From assembly GCA_028023455.1 (NCBI GenBank), contig JAQFVV010006245.1, positions 6,753,276 through 6,817,275 on the forward strand: DNA of 64,000 bases, written 5' to 3'. How positions within the stretch are numbered: position 1 is the stretch's first letter; every line of letters begins with the position of its first letter. This document shows positions 13,853 through 25,579 of the stretch, one piece after another. Source of the DNA: Epiperipatus broadwayi. Its lineage: Eukaryota; Onychophora; Udeonychophora; Euonychophora; Peripatidae. The translations under genes and the position numbers were made by a program. Under the pieces are notes generated by a model. It did no database searches and had not been told where the DNA came from. It was given only the letters and a program-made list of their open reading frames with translations.

Positions 13853-13930
13853 ATTTGTTTTTGTTCATAATTTGTCTGCAAACAAAAAAAAAAGTTTTAC
13901 TAGAAGCTAATGACAATTGTAAAACAAAAA
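13853..13930 (-). repeat. LTR-like direct repeat, proximal copy
   Basis: Partner of 10430-10520, lying upstream (minus sense) of the gag-like remnant. Neighbouring 13620-13850 holds two short repeats of the type 'ggtcattctc(a)agcactca', possibly part of the same LTR. Confidence 0.42.
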
Positions 13931-14000
13931 GGAATATATATTATACAAATAAAATATATAAACATTACAAGCATAAAGCTAAACTAGTCAATATATAATT

Positions 14001-14712
14001 AAAATTACCCCAAATCCAAAATTCAACCAGACCAGCAAAAAAATAATATTAAAACACAACCAAAGGTTTCACTGCTACAAGCAGACTTCTCAAGTGTAAA
14101 GAACTACAAAAACTCCACAATATATATAATATTAAACATTGCACACAAATCCATTCACTTTCCATCCACCCTTAATATTAAAAGAACTCTTAAATAAGTT
14201 AATTGCTTCAGAATAATATATTTTCAATAATAAAGATTATTTAATTCTTCTTTTGATTTCATTTATTTTATCCCTTGTTTTTTTTTTTTTTGTAAGAAGG
14301 TCTACATAAGTCAGAGTAGTTTGAGTTTAAATGAAAGAATAAATGTTCATAAAAGTAGAGTTAAAAATAGATATCTTAGTTCTGCTTTGTATGTCCATGA
14401 AAGCCACACTATTAATTTTGATGTAGCTAAGGTTGTCTTCTTTGAGAGAAATGAAATCAAAAGAAGAATTAAAGAATCTTTATTATTGAAAATATATTAT
14501 TCTGAAGCAATTAACTTATTTAAGAGTTCTTTTAATATTAAGGATGGATGGGAAGTGAATGGATTTGTGGGTAATGTTTAATATTAGATATATTGTGGAG
14601 TTGTTGTAGTTCTTTACACTTGAGAAGTCTGCTTGTAGCAGTGAAACCTTTGGTTGTGTTTTAATATTATTTTTTTGCTGGTCTGGTTGAATTTTGGATT
14701 TGGGGTAATTTT
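14001..14712. mobile_element. Penelope-like fold-back: inverted repeat arms around a GIY-YIG coding end
   Basis: Arms 14001-14264 and 14459-14712 are near-perfect reverse complements (about 254-264 bp) around a 195-bp loop. The plus strand of loop plus right arm encodes the C-terminus of a Penelope endonuclease (14295-14581) followed by its 3' untranslated end. PLEs are known for partial inverted and tandem copies at their ends, and this fits a PLE 3' end joined head-on to an inverted copy of itself. Confidence 0.75.
14295..14581 (+). pseudogene. Penelope-like element GIY-YIG endonuclease C-terminus (5'-truncated)
   Basis: The frame runs VYISQSS-SLNERINVHKSRVKN, then SALYVHESHTINFDVAKVVF, then a basic helical end KRRIKESLLLK. 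This is the arrangement of the GIY-YIG domain that ends Penelope proteins: 'YIGQT..SLN.RI.EHK', then 'H....H.I.FD.A.V', then 'R...EA..I'. The R of SLNERI and the following HK are retained; the GIY half and all of the RT are gone. The true frame begins upstream of 14321, since the homologous YIS motif lies before any ATG. The 3' half is encoded in the right arm of the inverted repeat. Confidence 0.68.
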
Positions 14713-14733
14713 AAATAATATATATATATATAT

Positions 14734-15545
14734 AGTAATAATATAAAGTCAGATGCCATATGACTTATATACATAACTTGCATTTACAAATATGTAAAAT
14801 TAAGAGCATGCTAATAAGCTCTAAACAAACTTTGCTTTAAATTTTTTTTATGATAAATGCTACTACAAGAGACTGTTTTAGAGCTATGACTCTCTTCAGT
14901 GAGGAGCTAACACACCAGATTCAAAAAACCAACTCAAGCTAAGCATTTATCTAATAATTAACTGGCAATAAGAAGATCAGAAATCTTTAGACATCTACAT
15001 GTCTTTAAAGTTCGTTCTCTAACTGAAAAAATCATATGGCCCTGAACTTATTTCAGATACTCCATATATTAATAGGCATAGCCATTTAAGTTAACTAAAG
15101 CCCCCAAAAGTATGCTCTTAATTTTACATATTTGTAAATGCAAGCTATACATATGTCATATAACATCTGACTTTATATTACAACTATTATTATTTTGCTG
15201 TTGGAAGCTTTAGCTAAATTAAATGGCTAAGCCTATCTAAATTAAGTTCAGGCCCATATGATTTTTTCAGTTGGAGAACTGATATTAAAGACATGTAAAT
15301 ATCTAAAGGTTTTAGATCTTCTTATTGACAGTTAACTATTAAATAAATGCTTAGTTTGAGTTGGTTTTTTTAATCTGGTGTCCTAGCTTCTCGGTGAAGA
15401 GAGCCATAGTTTGAGATCAGGATGGGGACAATCCTATATAAAGATGATTTGAATGCCTTCTTTTGTAGTAACATTTATCATAAAAAAAATTTGTAAAAAA
15501 AAGCTTGTTAAGAGCTTATTAATTAGCACGCTCTCAATTTTATAT
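14734..15545. repeat. Nested fold-back repeat (family 2) with hammerhead-like core
   Basis: Block X (14734-14812) recurs inverted at 15111-15182 and partly at about 15500-15540; block Y (about 14858-15100) recurs inverted at about 15190-15495. The order is X, Y, X-inverted, Y-inverted, X-inverted. Within Y the minus strand reads CTGAAGAGAG...CTCTAAAAC. No ORF is present. It lies directly after the Penelope hairpin and may be another PLE terminal array; this is inference. Confidence 0.6.
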
Positions 15546-16339
15546 ATATAATAAAAAGTTTACAAATTAATTTATCTATTTTCAGTTAAATGCTAAAGTG
15601 TAGAAACATTTTAACCATAATTTCTGAAAAATTATAGAATATAATTTAAATCAATATCTTACTATCTATTATCATTTTTTTAAAGCTTAACAAGCATAGT
15701 CTAATTTTGAGAAAAAACATTTCTGATAAAGTTCAAAATAATTTCTCCACAAGGTCAGTTTTTCTAGCTTGAAGTTTTTTCTTTCAAGTGTTAATTTTTC
15801 TATAGGTATTCTTTTATATCTATAATTTTGTTGAGTTTTATTCCCTGTAGGTTTATTATTCTTTATGTCATCATTATTTTATTAATTCATTTGTTGGCTT
15901 TCAATTTTCTCTAGTTCTTTGTTTGATAGTTGGGTGTTTGACACAGTGAAACATTTTATTTTGTAGAATATACTTGCAGATATGTTATAAGACATTTTAA
16001 AATTGATTATTTCACCAGAAATTACTCTTCCAGATAGTGACAATAATTCAACTAAGGTTTGCAATTAGAAAAGTATTTTATAATTCATACCAGCTAAGAC
16101 GTATAGGTTGTATTGATCTACATTATTATTTATTTACACCTTTGGTCATTATTATATAAAATAATCGTACGTTTGTAAATAGTTAAAATGCTGTTAATTA
16201 TCTAAATATTAAATGTATAGTGGTGATTTGTACTTGTGGGAAGTACCCTCTTAGATCAACTAGACACAGCAATTGGCACAGTCATAGTCTTGATTCGAAC
16301 CCCAACTAAAATAACGGTTAAATTTAGATAAACTGAACA

Positions 16340-16496
16340 ATTAGGCAATGCAAGTAGCAATTGATGAATTTGACATCAGTGATGCAAATAGTTGGCCCCT
16401 GTATGTTCAACATGTAGAAAAATACTTATTCATTAATAAAGTTAAAGATGATAAGTATAAGATTACTTCATTATTATTCTTTGCTGGGAAAGGAGT
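16340..16496 (+). pseudogene. Gypsy gag N-terminal fragment
   Basis: The frame reads MQVAIDEFDISDANSWPLYV and continues QHVEKYLFINKVKDDK...SLLFFAGKGVNK. This matches the start of many Gypsy gag proteins ('F....W..Y.ERLE.YF..N.I.D..K...LL...G'). It stops where the second LTR begins. The same motif (WPLYVKQLEIFF) opens the gag of the element at 59051. Confidence 0.6.
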
Positions 16497-16558
16497 TAAT
16501 AAAATAATCGCATATGTGTAAATAGTTAAAACGCTATTAGTTCTTATCTAAATATTGA

Positions 16559-17260
16559 TTGTCAGAGGCCGTTCAACCGATGGACAGACCTCTTCCTCAA
16601 AAATGCTGGCTAGACCAGATTCTCCAGCTTCTCAATCAATTTACATCTACTTTACAAAATCCATATAATACAAAAATCACCATCTGGAAAGCCCACCATA
16701 AAATCAACCCTGAAATCAACTCAATGTTGCCAATGCTTGGCATCACTAATCATAGAATTACTTCAATATTCAAGTTCTTAGCTTTAGAGCCTAAATTTTT
16801 AAACTACCTAGTAAAAGTAAATCTGGGAGCCATGCATACCAACTGGTTCCTCCACCACAAGAGATTTCTTAACAACATTGACCCTATCTGCCCAATCTGC
16901 AAGAGGCATGATGAGACATTTGACCACACAATTCGCTCATGTACCGGACTTGGTAGTATCAAACTTTTAATTTTCCAAAACAGTAAAACTGATATTTACA
17001 GAATCCTCTCACTAAAAGAATCTCTACAAAGTAAACAATTTCCAATTATAAGAATGTCAGTATTTCTCACCCACTCTATCTGGAATGTGAGATGTAAATT
17101 AGTATTCACAAATCCTCCACCAGATCCAAACAGTCTATTCATTTCTCTCTTAAACAAAATCAAAAATAAAGACATGACCCTTTCCTCCAAATTTTTATTT
17201 GAAGAAACCTGGAATCTATTCCAAATTCCAAAGCCCAATACATTTCCAGATAGCTTATGA
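16559..17260 (+). pseudogene. LINE polyprotein C-terminus with CCHC zf-RVT zinc finger
   Basis: This is a 233-residue open frame without internal stops. Residues 111-128 form CPICKRHDETFDHTIRSC, giving C111, C114, H123 and C128 in the spacing of the zf-RVT finger that follows the RT in several LINE clades. Upstream (residues 94-105) is the usual W-rich lead-in. The frame starts exactly at the insertion junction, so the apparent start codon (TTG) is only the truncation point and the upstream RT is missing. The last ~100 residues are the variable tail. An undamaged frame suggests a fairly recent insertion compared with its host LTR. Confidence 0.72.
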
Positions 17261-17428
17261 CAACAATCTATAAACCACAGGATTTATTCCATACCCTGGA
17301 TTAATATTTCCATAAATCATCCACTACCAACCCAGTAGTGACATTATAGACTCTTATTTAGTCAATGTACTATAAAAAGTTAATGTATTAAATAACCAAT
17401 ATTCTCCCTAAATAAAATTCTTTTAAAA
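16559..17428 (+). mobile_element. 5'-truncated LINE insertion with 11-bp target duplication
   Basis: The insert is flanked by CTAAATATTGA at 16548-16558 and 17429-17439. Removing it with one duplicate restores the LTR sequence seen at 16158-16275. The 3' end carries AATAAA (about 17410-17415) shortly before an A-rich end. Size, polyadenylation signal and variable-length duplication are typical of target-primed LINE insertion. Confidence 0.8.
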
Positions 17429-18449
17429 CTAAATATTGACTGTGTAGTAGTGACTTTACTTGTGGGAAGCGCCCTCTTAGATCAGCTAGACATAGCACAA
17501 ACTAACTAGTGTTGTTTTCCATCTCTTTTAATATTTACTAGCTTCCATTTGACAATTTGTATTTGCCTGAAATTAAAAATCAACTTTATTTTTGTTTGAA
17601 AAATATGTTGACTTGTTTACCAGATGATATATTTGTTTATTGATCTTTTCCTGTTTGTATCAATTTTTGGTTAATGACCATTTAATTAACAAATTGAATA
17701 CAAAGAAAATTCTTTTTCTTTATCTGAACAACATTTTTAATTTATAAAAATTGACGTTTACAAAATTTATTTTTAAATTTAAAAATTATTTTTACAAAAA
17801 TTAATTACTAAAATAAATAAATAAATAATTTCACAAACAAAATTTCTTTTCTAATATCTAATTTTTCAATCTATACATTAATTTCAATAACATTCAATTA
17901 TATAAAACTTTATTTAAAATATTTATGAATTTTAGATATAATAAAGTTTTATTCATAGTTGACAATTTTAGTTTGCTATAAAAAATAAAGTGTGATCTCC
18001 CTTTTTTGTTCTATATCGTAATAAATATTAATGTTAATCAATATTGCTTTGCAATATTTTAATCATTTTACTCATTATTTAACAGAAAATTTGGTCTGAA
18101 TCTTAAAATCTTTTCAAATGATTCAGAATTTCTAAAAAAAAGTTGTTTGAATATTAAGACATTTTTGTATAGTATATATAGCATGTAACCATTTTTAAAA
18201 ATATATTATATGCTTGCTAATAGTGCAATTTTCACTTTATAATATCACATATGACTTGTATTACTATATAAAATTAGCATTAACCTCTAATGTATCCATA
18301 TATCCAATCATTTATTTATTTATTTATTTTATTTAATGCATGATTTTTACTACTTCACTTTCCATGACTTTTTTTATTTAACTCAATTGTATAGTAAATT
18401 ATCTCATATAATGCTACTGTTATATACATGTGTCTCAATTAATTTGTTG

Positions 18450-21400
18450 TAACAAGCCTTCTTTCCTTATTTATTACTTATTAACTTTAAACCTAGGTTG
18501 TCCTTACTAGGATACTTCAAAGTTTTGGCATTAATACTTGACAAAAAAAAAAGGCTTTTGTTGAAATACCGAAAATATTTGACTTTGTCAAACTTAATCA
18601 ATAAAATTTTATTTTTTTTAATCAAACTTCTTTATTGCTTTGTCCCAGACAAATTTATTTTCTATCAAAGGTTTATTAACGAAATAATTTTGTCACCTGC
18701 ATTAAAATATATATATAATTGATTTTCTTTTCTTGAATTTCATTTAAAATGTTTAATTTCATTGAGGTTTTTTTTTAATTGAACTATAATCAGATAAATT
18801 TCAGTCAGTCTTCCCAAAAATATTGGTCAGTACTTTTGTCAATATGCAAACAAATTTTCTTTAATATGATTGTAGCAGAATACCAATTTCTTTCTGATTT
18901 ATTAATTAAACCTAGTTGCTGTTTTAATTAAAAGTTAATTACTTAAAAACTTGAAAAAATTCAGATATTAATAAAATACATTTGCTGAAGTTATTTGCAC
19001 ACTTTAGTAGATGATTAGTCCACACACAAACTCTAGATTACTTTTGGTATCTATAGAGAGCAGAGAATCCTGGAGAATTAGAATATATTTTTTATCTGAT
19101 TATTTTTCTTTCTTAAACTGATTTTTTGGAGAATTTTATAGCCCTAGAATAAATTCTAAAGATTCATAAGTTAATTTTCTCCAGCATTATAATCATTGGC
19201 ACGAGTTAATTTTCTATCATCATTTGTAATTGTCTTTTGGAGTAATAAAAATTCGTCTTTTGTGATTATTTATTGCATTACATTTTATTTTTAGTTTAAT
19301 TTAATTAGGTGTTCTTTTGGATTTAAACTGCTCATTGACAATGCAGATGACAGCCTCAGGGAAGAGTGGTTTACTTTAATAATTACATACACATTAAGCT
19401 ATGCTAATTTAATGTTTAATTACATATTAAATATATTGAAATTTTTTAGTTGTAGTCTTTTGTTATATATATATTATTGTAATCATTCCATGAGAGATGA
19501 TTAAATTATTTTCATACCCTAGGTGCTTAGGCAAAATCTATAAGCACATATGTACTGTCTAGTTTAGTCCTACTACTATGATCTTCCTATTAACAAATGT
19601 ACTAATACAAATATTAATAATAACACCTCTGAAATATTTTTGATTAATATTTTTATTTATTTATATACTGACCAAATAAATAATTATATCATGAACCTGA
19701 TTATCCATCATCAGGATAGTTAGCTTTTTAAAACATTAAATATACTCCAAAAAATATATCCAATGGCATAAGAATATGGCATGACTTTTAATCTTAAAAT
19801 ATATAAAAAGATATTCCAATGTCTAACAAATGAAATAATTTAAATTTATTCTATGGTAAAATATTATATTAAAACCAACTATAATGCTTCAACTATAACA
19901 ATTTAGCTACTGATATTCTCAACTTACCCTTTTCCCACTATTTTCTTTAATAAACATCTAGGGGGGAAATATTGTCTCTCAATTGGGTCGATTCGTCTAC
20001 ATAACTAAATGTAGGAGAGATTTTACTAATACTCAGCTACATATTAAAATAATGAAGAAACAATAATAATCACTTCACTAACATTACTTTAATTTACTAA
20101 TCTTCTCATTAGTTGTATTTTTTATTTAATTGAGATCAATAATATTTATTAATGCTTTTAATAACACAAAACTCCTCACTAAATTAATTTTAACTAACAC
20201 TTCATCGTCAAAACATATTGTATTCCAAATATTTCTCTTCTTATCCGGCATATGACTTTATAAACCACTTTCATATACATTTGATTGATTGACTCTTTAT
20301 TATGATTATTTATATTGATATCAAATTTTAAATTAATTAACATTCGATAATGCAATATCAAATATCTTTAATAATTATGATGTTTTTTTAAAGATATATC
20401 AAATAATGTGCACCACTTCCAATTATATACAATTATTCATGTTTATGTGTTGCCATGAAAACAATAATTTTTACAAAATATTCACATTTATTACAATAAA
20501 ATTATACAAATATTAACCTAATTTAATAAATAGCTTAATAATATAAAATATAATAATAAACATTTAAATTAAACAACTTTATAACATTTAAAAAAAAAAA
20601 TCAATCAAGATCATTACTACAAATTCAAAATAATAAATACTTCTACATTTAAAATATCATGATAAAATAGAATATATTGTTGTATTTTAATCTCCTACAA
20701 CAAAATTATTTTGTACTGTTTCTAAATTATAAATCAATGAACTAATATATTATTTTAAAATACGAATATTTACAATCACATTTATTTATATTTTAATATC
20801 TCTTTATTTTGCATTTATATATTATATAAGTAAAATTCTACAATTTGTATCCCCTTTGCAGTACTCTATATACTAACATTATAATATAAATATCTTATCA
20901 TTGTTATACATTTAGGAAGATATAGCAATGATTAATTTATATTACTCAAACAATAATAATACATGTCAGGTATTCTTTCCTTATCATCATTTGTACTTCA
21001 TTTCTCAATTTTCATTTTTGATCTCATATAACAATAAAATATTCATAAATATTAGTCTTTATATTATATCATGACATATTTGTTCAATTTCTATCATTCT
21101 TTCAGTAAATTATACTATGTTCAAATCATTTGAAAGTCTAACTATGCTTCCTACTTATATCTTTAAATCATTGATAGATGGCTAACCTATGCAAGTTTTA
21201 TGTGATAACAAATGTGGGATGGATATCCTATTTTATAACATACTAATAATTTCATGGATTAAATGTAACATAAGGTCATATTTCAAACTGTGTTTCTCTT
21301 AATTTCGATCATGGCTCTTATTTTCAAGCTCTTACTGATCTAAAACGTTACTATCCATTAAGTATAAGTATTCTGACTTACAAAATATTTCAATATCTTT

Positions 21401-22490
21401 AACTTAAATAAACACATCTTCAACACTACAGAATTTCTAATCTACTTCTTTTATACCACTACTCATTAAAGCACTTCTCATCACTACATTGCATTATAAT
21501 TATTACATCACTACTCCCATCATATTTAAACTTATTTCAATATTAAAATCCTCTCAACATTCTGATGAAGATCAAGAATAAATAAATAATCTTTAATGAT
21601 AAAACTATCATGTATCCAATAAATTATTTGATATTTATCTATAAAGAGATCAAATTATACATCCAATTTCACAAATATAACAACATTCAAATAAATGCAA
21701 TTGATTCTCATATCATTTCATTTCATTTAAAATTATAAATACTATAATTAGCCTATTTATTTATTTTACCTGATTCCATGTTTTGAATTAAATACCAATA
21801 CTATTCACTTCCTTGTAGTTACAACTTCTTCATCATTACAAAATCAAAATTTATATTTTTTTTATTATACATAACAAAAATTATATCCTTAAAATCTAAT
21901 ATATAACCAATATTTTTACATACTAAAAATTATTCTAAAACAAAAAAGACTATAGTTAACAAAACAAATACAATATAAACGATAAAAGTTGTCAACAATA
22001 AGTTGAGGCAGTGTGGCCTCATGAAATGACCAACTGTTAACTGATTGAAGATTTTTATTCATTTGCAATTTGCAAGAAGTATTCCATTCGATCATAAAAT
22101 TTTCATTCATTACTTCAAGTATGTATTTATATTTTCTTTATTATATATAATTAATAATAACAAAAATGACTATTTAATAAGAAATATCTGTCTTCATGCA
22201 TTCTCCAAGCATGAGTATTAACTTAAAATTTTGTCATAAATATATTTATTAATTTTCCATCACAATTCTTAAATAAGATTTATTATAACCATTTATTAAT
22301 AACAATAATGTTCTATCGTAAAAGCCCATATTTCCTTTAGCTATCAATCTTAATACTATTTCACTAAATTTATGAATATTCTGTTATATTTATTCATCAA
22401 GAGTTTTATTTATCTTTATTAAAATTCATAGTATAAGACTAATATTTGAAATATAGGCATTCTTTACATACCTGAAAGTTAATTGTAAAT
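18450..22490. other. AT-rich DNA with no recognisable gene
   Basis: There is no supported gene. Contents are A/T-rich low-complexity DNA with short simple repeats such as (TTTA)n near 18312-18340. The frames 18498-18722 and 21916-22110 are uncharacterised and probably chance. Confidence 0.55.
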
Positions 22491-23195
22491 ATAGGGGATT
22501 TAAGTATAGATTTTCAAGCACCAACTATCCACACCATCTCATACCATTGATACACATGACTACACACATGTAGAAAAGATAAATAATCACCAATATATGT
22601 ATTTCATGCAGAATCAGCACTCATCATTTGGTTCAGATTATCATCTCCCACACATATATATATAATCAATGCTCAATTCGTATTAATATAGCAAATCTTC
22701 ATACTTTAATGGACAGGCTTCAATCTACTCCAACCTCCAACTCTTTGGCCATCCTTGCCATTAAAAATCGGATGATGAAAAGCCAAATCCCCTGCTCATG
22801 CCAATATTATTGTTATGACCATAATGGAAATCCCAAATCCCATACTGATGCCAATATTATTGTATGGCATCACTATGGAATTTGGGCTTTCTATCATCAG
22901 ATTTTTGATGGTATGGATGGCCAAAGAATTGGAGGTTGGAGTATATTGAAGCCTGTCCATTAAAGTATGAAGATTTGCTATAACTTAATATAAATTGTGC
23001 ACTGATTATGTATATGTGTGTGGGGGAGATGATAATCTGGACCAACTGATGAGGGCTGGTTCAGCATGAAATACGTATATTGATAATTATTTATCTTTTT
23101 TACATGTGGTCATATGTATCGGTGGTATGAGATAGTGTGAATAGTTGCATGGTGCTTGAAAATCTGTGTTCAAATCCCCTACATTTATAATATAT
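22490..23195. mobile_element. Large fold-back element with tRNA-like outer ends
   Basis: Arms of roughly 305 bp (22490-22795 and 22883-23195) are reverse complements over their whole length with scattered mismatches. The centre holds two similar short blocks (GCCAATATTATTG twice, about 22800 and 22850). The outer end of the right arm contains TGAGATAGTGTG and GTTCAAATCCCC (23168-23179) at about tRNA A-box/B-box spacing, and the left arm mirrors it. It therefore looks like two copies of one SINE head-to-head, or a fold-back MITE that captured a tRNA-like end. Confidence 0.62.
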
Positions 23196-24496
23196 AATTG
23201 TAGAAATCGATAACTATAATGATAAATTTTAAATTAACCAACAGTTCAATTAATTTAATAGTTATAAATATTTAATTTAATATCGTTTAAGCAATTATCA
23301 GTCATTCTATCTTATGCTTAATCTGCATCATTCTTTTTTTTTCTTTCTTTACTATCACCTTGGCAAACATTTATAATTTTACCAGACTTAAATAACTATC
23401 TTTATTCAGAGTATTTAGCATAAAGTCTCTTCTATCATACAGACTATAAACAACTAAGAAATACTTTTCTTATGTATTTATTCTGCTCAAAGTAACATAA
23501 GTTTCCAGATAATACACGTTCTCTTTTCTTGAAATACATTTTCTAGGTGAATGCAGTTCTTCTAATTATCGTCAACAAGTTTACAGTCAGCACGTATATA
23601 TTTCCAATGAGAATATATCATTTTACTTCATATCAAAATTAAATACATCAAACTGCTTAAAATTTATTCCCAATTGTTTTAAAACTATAACTTAACTTTT
23701 AGTAATTGAAATAATAAGATTTTCAAAAAATTATAACTTTAAAATAATAAAAATATAGTTCCTTCCTTAATGATTTAATTTCCCCCCCTTTTTCCTAATT
23801 AGTATCCGAACATTTTCTTTTTATAGATAACATTTTGCCACTTCTGATTGACTAATCATTTCCAGACATATGATTAAAATGAACATAAATTACTATCTGG
23901 GATTTTGAAATAGAATTAAAATAATATTGTTACAATATTTATCAAGTTAATTACTTAAAATTTAAATTAAATTCTAGTTAATAAATATACTTTATTTAGA
24001 TTAACAATGGAAACATTTTAGACCTTATGAAATAATTTTATTATCACTTTTATCTATTTTTATGATATTTTAAACATTAAAATCAATGTTTATTACTTAC
24101 TTATTAACAAATTCCATATTTTAAATAAGAAATAAATTTCTTTTATGACTAATGCAATACCTATGCATACCAATTCGCGCACATACCTTTAATATTTATT
24201 GCAGTTTTAATTGAATGAAATTTACAAATAGATATTAGTAATATTTTTAATTATTATTAACTATTAGAAATGCATTAACTTTAACTATTATATTTACGTA
24301 TCAAATATATTTTTACATTAATTATTATTCACACTTTTATTTTAAAACAGACAGTGTAATTTATACCTATAAATTTGCAATTTAGATATCTTTTAGCTCT
24401 TTAAACAATATAAACTTAACTTTTAACATTATATCAAATTTATTTGTTTATTTTTAATTAAACTATTACCCTTGGTCTATAGATAGATGGATAGAG

Positions 24497-24500
<4 letters not shown>

Positions 24501-24587
<87 letters not shown>
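24501..24587. repeat. (GA)n microsatellite
   Basis: About 87 bp of uninterrupted AG dinucleotide, preceded by the degenerate lead-in AGATAGATGGATAGAGGGAT. Confidence 0.97.
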
Positions 24588-24590
<3 letters not shown>

Positions 24591-24649
24591 CTATAAAAAT
24601 AATGTTAGTTAAGGCTACACAGATGAAATGTCAAAATAAATATTACATG

Positions 24650-25575
24650 ATCATCATTTCTAAACTCTCCATACAGTAGTGCTATTCAGTGCAAGCCAGA
24701 GTAATCAATAGATGCCAGAACGCTTGTGCATAAAATCCCATCTAGTGCCTACTCATCCAATATCCCCAGACTAGTTTCTAGCTTGTGGTCTTCATCAGTG
24801 AGGAGTCTTGGATCTGAGATCACTGCACCTAGATCTTAGTATGTAATGCAACCCTCCAGCAGCCAGCTTTTATCTCTACTTAACTACAAAACTATGAGAA
24901 TAAAATTGAAATAGCAATATTTTCAATCTAAGCTCATTAGCTTATATAGCTATATAGGTCTGAACTCAGTTCAGTACCCATACATTTTGGTGTCTTTGGT
25001 TCTTTAATAACCATAGCCACCACTATCCTATTAGGAGGATTGGTATTAAACCACTAAACATCACATGATCACCATTTCTTATGCTTGCTCATAACTGTTA
25101 TTAAAACAGGAAAAACTGTCCATGTAGTAGTGCCACTCAATGCAAGCCAGAGTAATCAATGGATGCCAGAAGGCTTGTGCATAAAATCCCTATCTAGTAC
25201 CTACTCATCCACTGTCCCCAGACTAGTTTCTGACACCAAAATGTATGGGTATTGAACTGAAGTCAGACCTATATGACTATATAAGCTAATGAGTTTAGAT
25301 TAAAAATATTGGGTTTTCAATTTTATTCTCATAGTTTTGTAGTTAAGTAGAGATAAAAAGTGGCTGCTGGAGGGTTGCATTTCATACTAAGATCTGGGTG
25401 CAGTGCTTTCACATCCAATGCTCCTCACTAACAAAGGCCACAAGCCAGAAATCAGTCTGGGGATATTGGATGAGTAGGTACTAGATAGGGATTTTATGCA
25501 CAAGCCTTCTGGCAACCATTGATTACTCTGGCTTGTACTGAGTGGCACTACTGTATGGAGAGTTTTGCCTGTTTC
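24650..25575. mobile_element. Fold-back repeat family 1, locus 1 (direct full, direct partial, inverted)
   Basis: A full unit (about 24668-25125) is followed by a direct repeat of its first ~110 bp (25126-25228), then by the reverse complement of the unit (25230-25575). All three pieces contain recognisable runs such as GCAAGCCAGAGTAATCAATG and ATCTAGT(A/G)CCTACTCATCCA. There is no ORF. On the minus strand at 24774-24798 the unit reads CTGATGA, a short hairpin, then GAAAC; the inverted copy has a decayed version at 25427-25449. The architecture recurs at 37131-38370. A Penelope terminal array is the likeliest explanation but no protein coding supports it here. Confidence 0.75.
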
Positions 25576-25579
25576 AAAA

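Larger units (their letters stand above)
9511..15545. mobile_element. Composite of nested retroelement remnants inserted in copy B
   Basis: Copy A has continuous sequence at about 3430-3490, where copy B carries about 6 kb of extra DNA. The extra DNA starts near TGTAACGATCC and ends near the (AT)-rich run at 15540. It contains a minus-strand LINE end, a minus-strand Gypsy relic (gag-like and integrase pieces between LTR-like repeats), a Penelope hairpin, and another fold-back family. Order and orientation suggest several successive insertions. Confidence 0.55.
16155..17496 (+). mobile_element. Internally deleted Gypsy LTR relic, split by a LINE
   Basis: A roughly 115-bp repeat at 16158-16275 recurs at 16499-16558 plus 17440-17496, the second copy being split by the LINE at 16559-17428. 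Both copies end in a run like CCCTCTTAGATCA followed by (A)GACA(C/T)AGCA. Directly after the first copy come TGGCACAGTC (PBS-like) and a gag N-terminus. The interior is only about 220 bp, so this is a deletion derivative. The LTR start is uncertain. Confidence 0.6.
8450..18450. repeat. Copy B of the ancient duplication, expanded by insertions
   Basis: Segments 8450-9510, 15545-16080 and 17500-18450 align collinearly with copy A (2200-5470). The intervening DNA is a SINE-like insert (about 9014-9113), a composite of retroelement remnants (about 9511-15545) and an LTR relic (about 16155-17496), none present in A. B therefore preserves ancestral unoccupied sites for A's LINE and hAT insertions, and A does the same for B's. 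Confidence 0.68.

Noticed and set aside
16996-17238. Minus-strand 80-codon frame
   Set aside because: Antisense shadow of the LINE frame with the CCHC finger.
24501-24587. CRISPR or regular spacer array
   Set aside because: This is a plain dinucleotide microsatellite; no repeat-spacer pattern occurs anywhere in the window.
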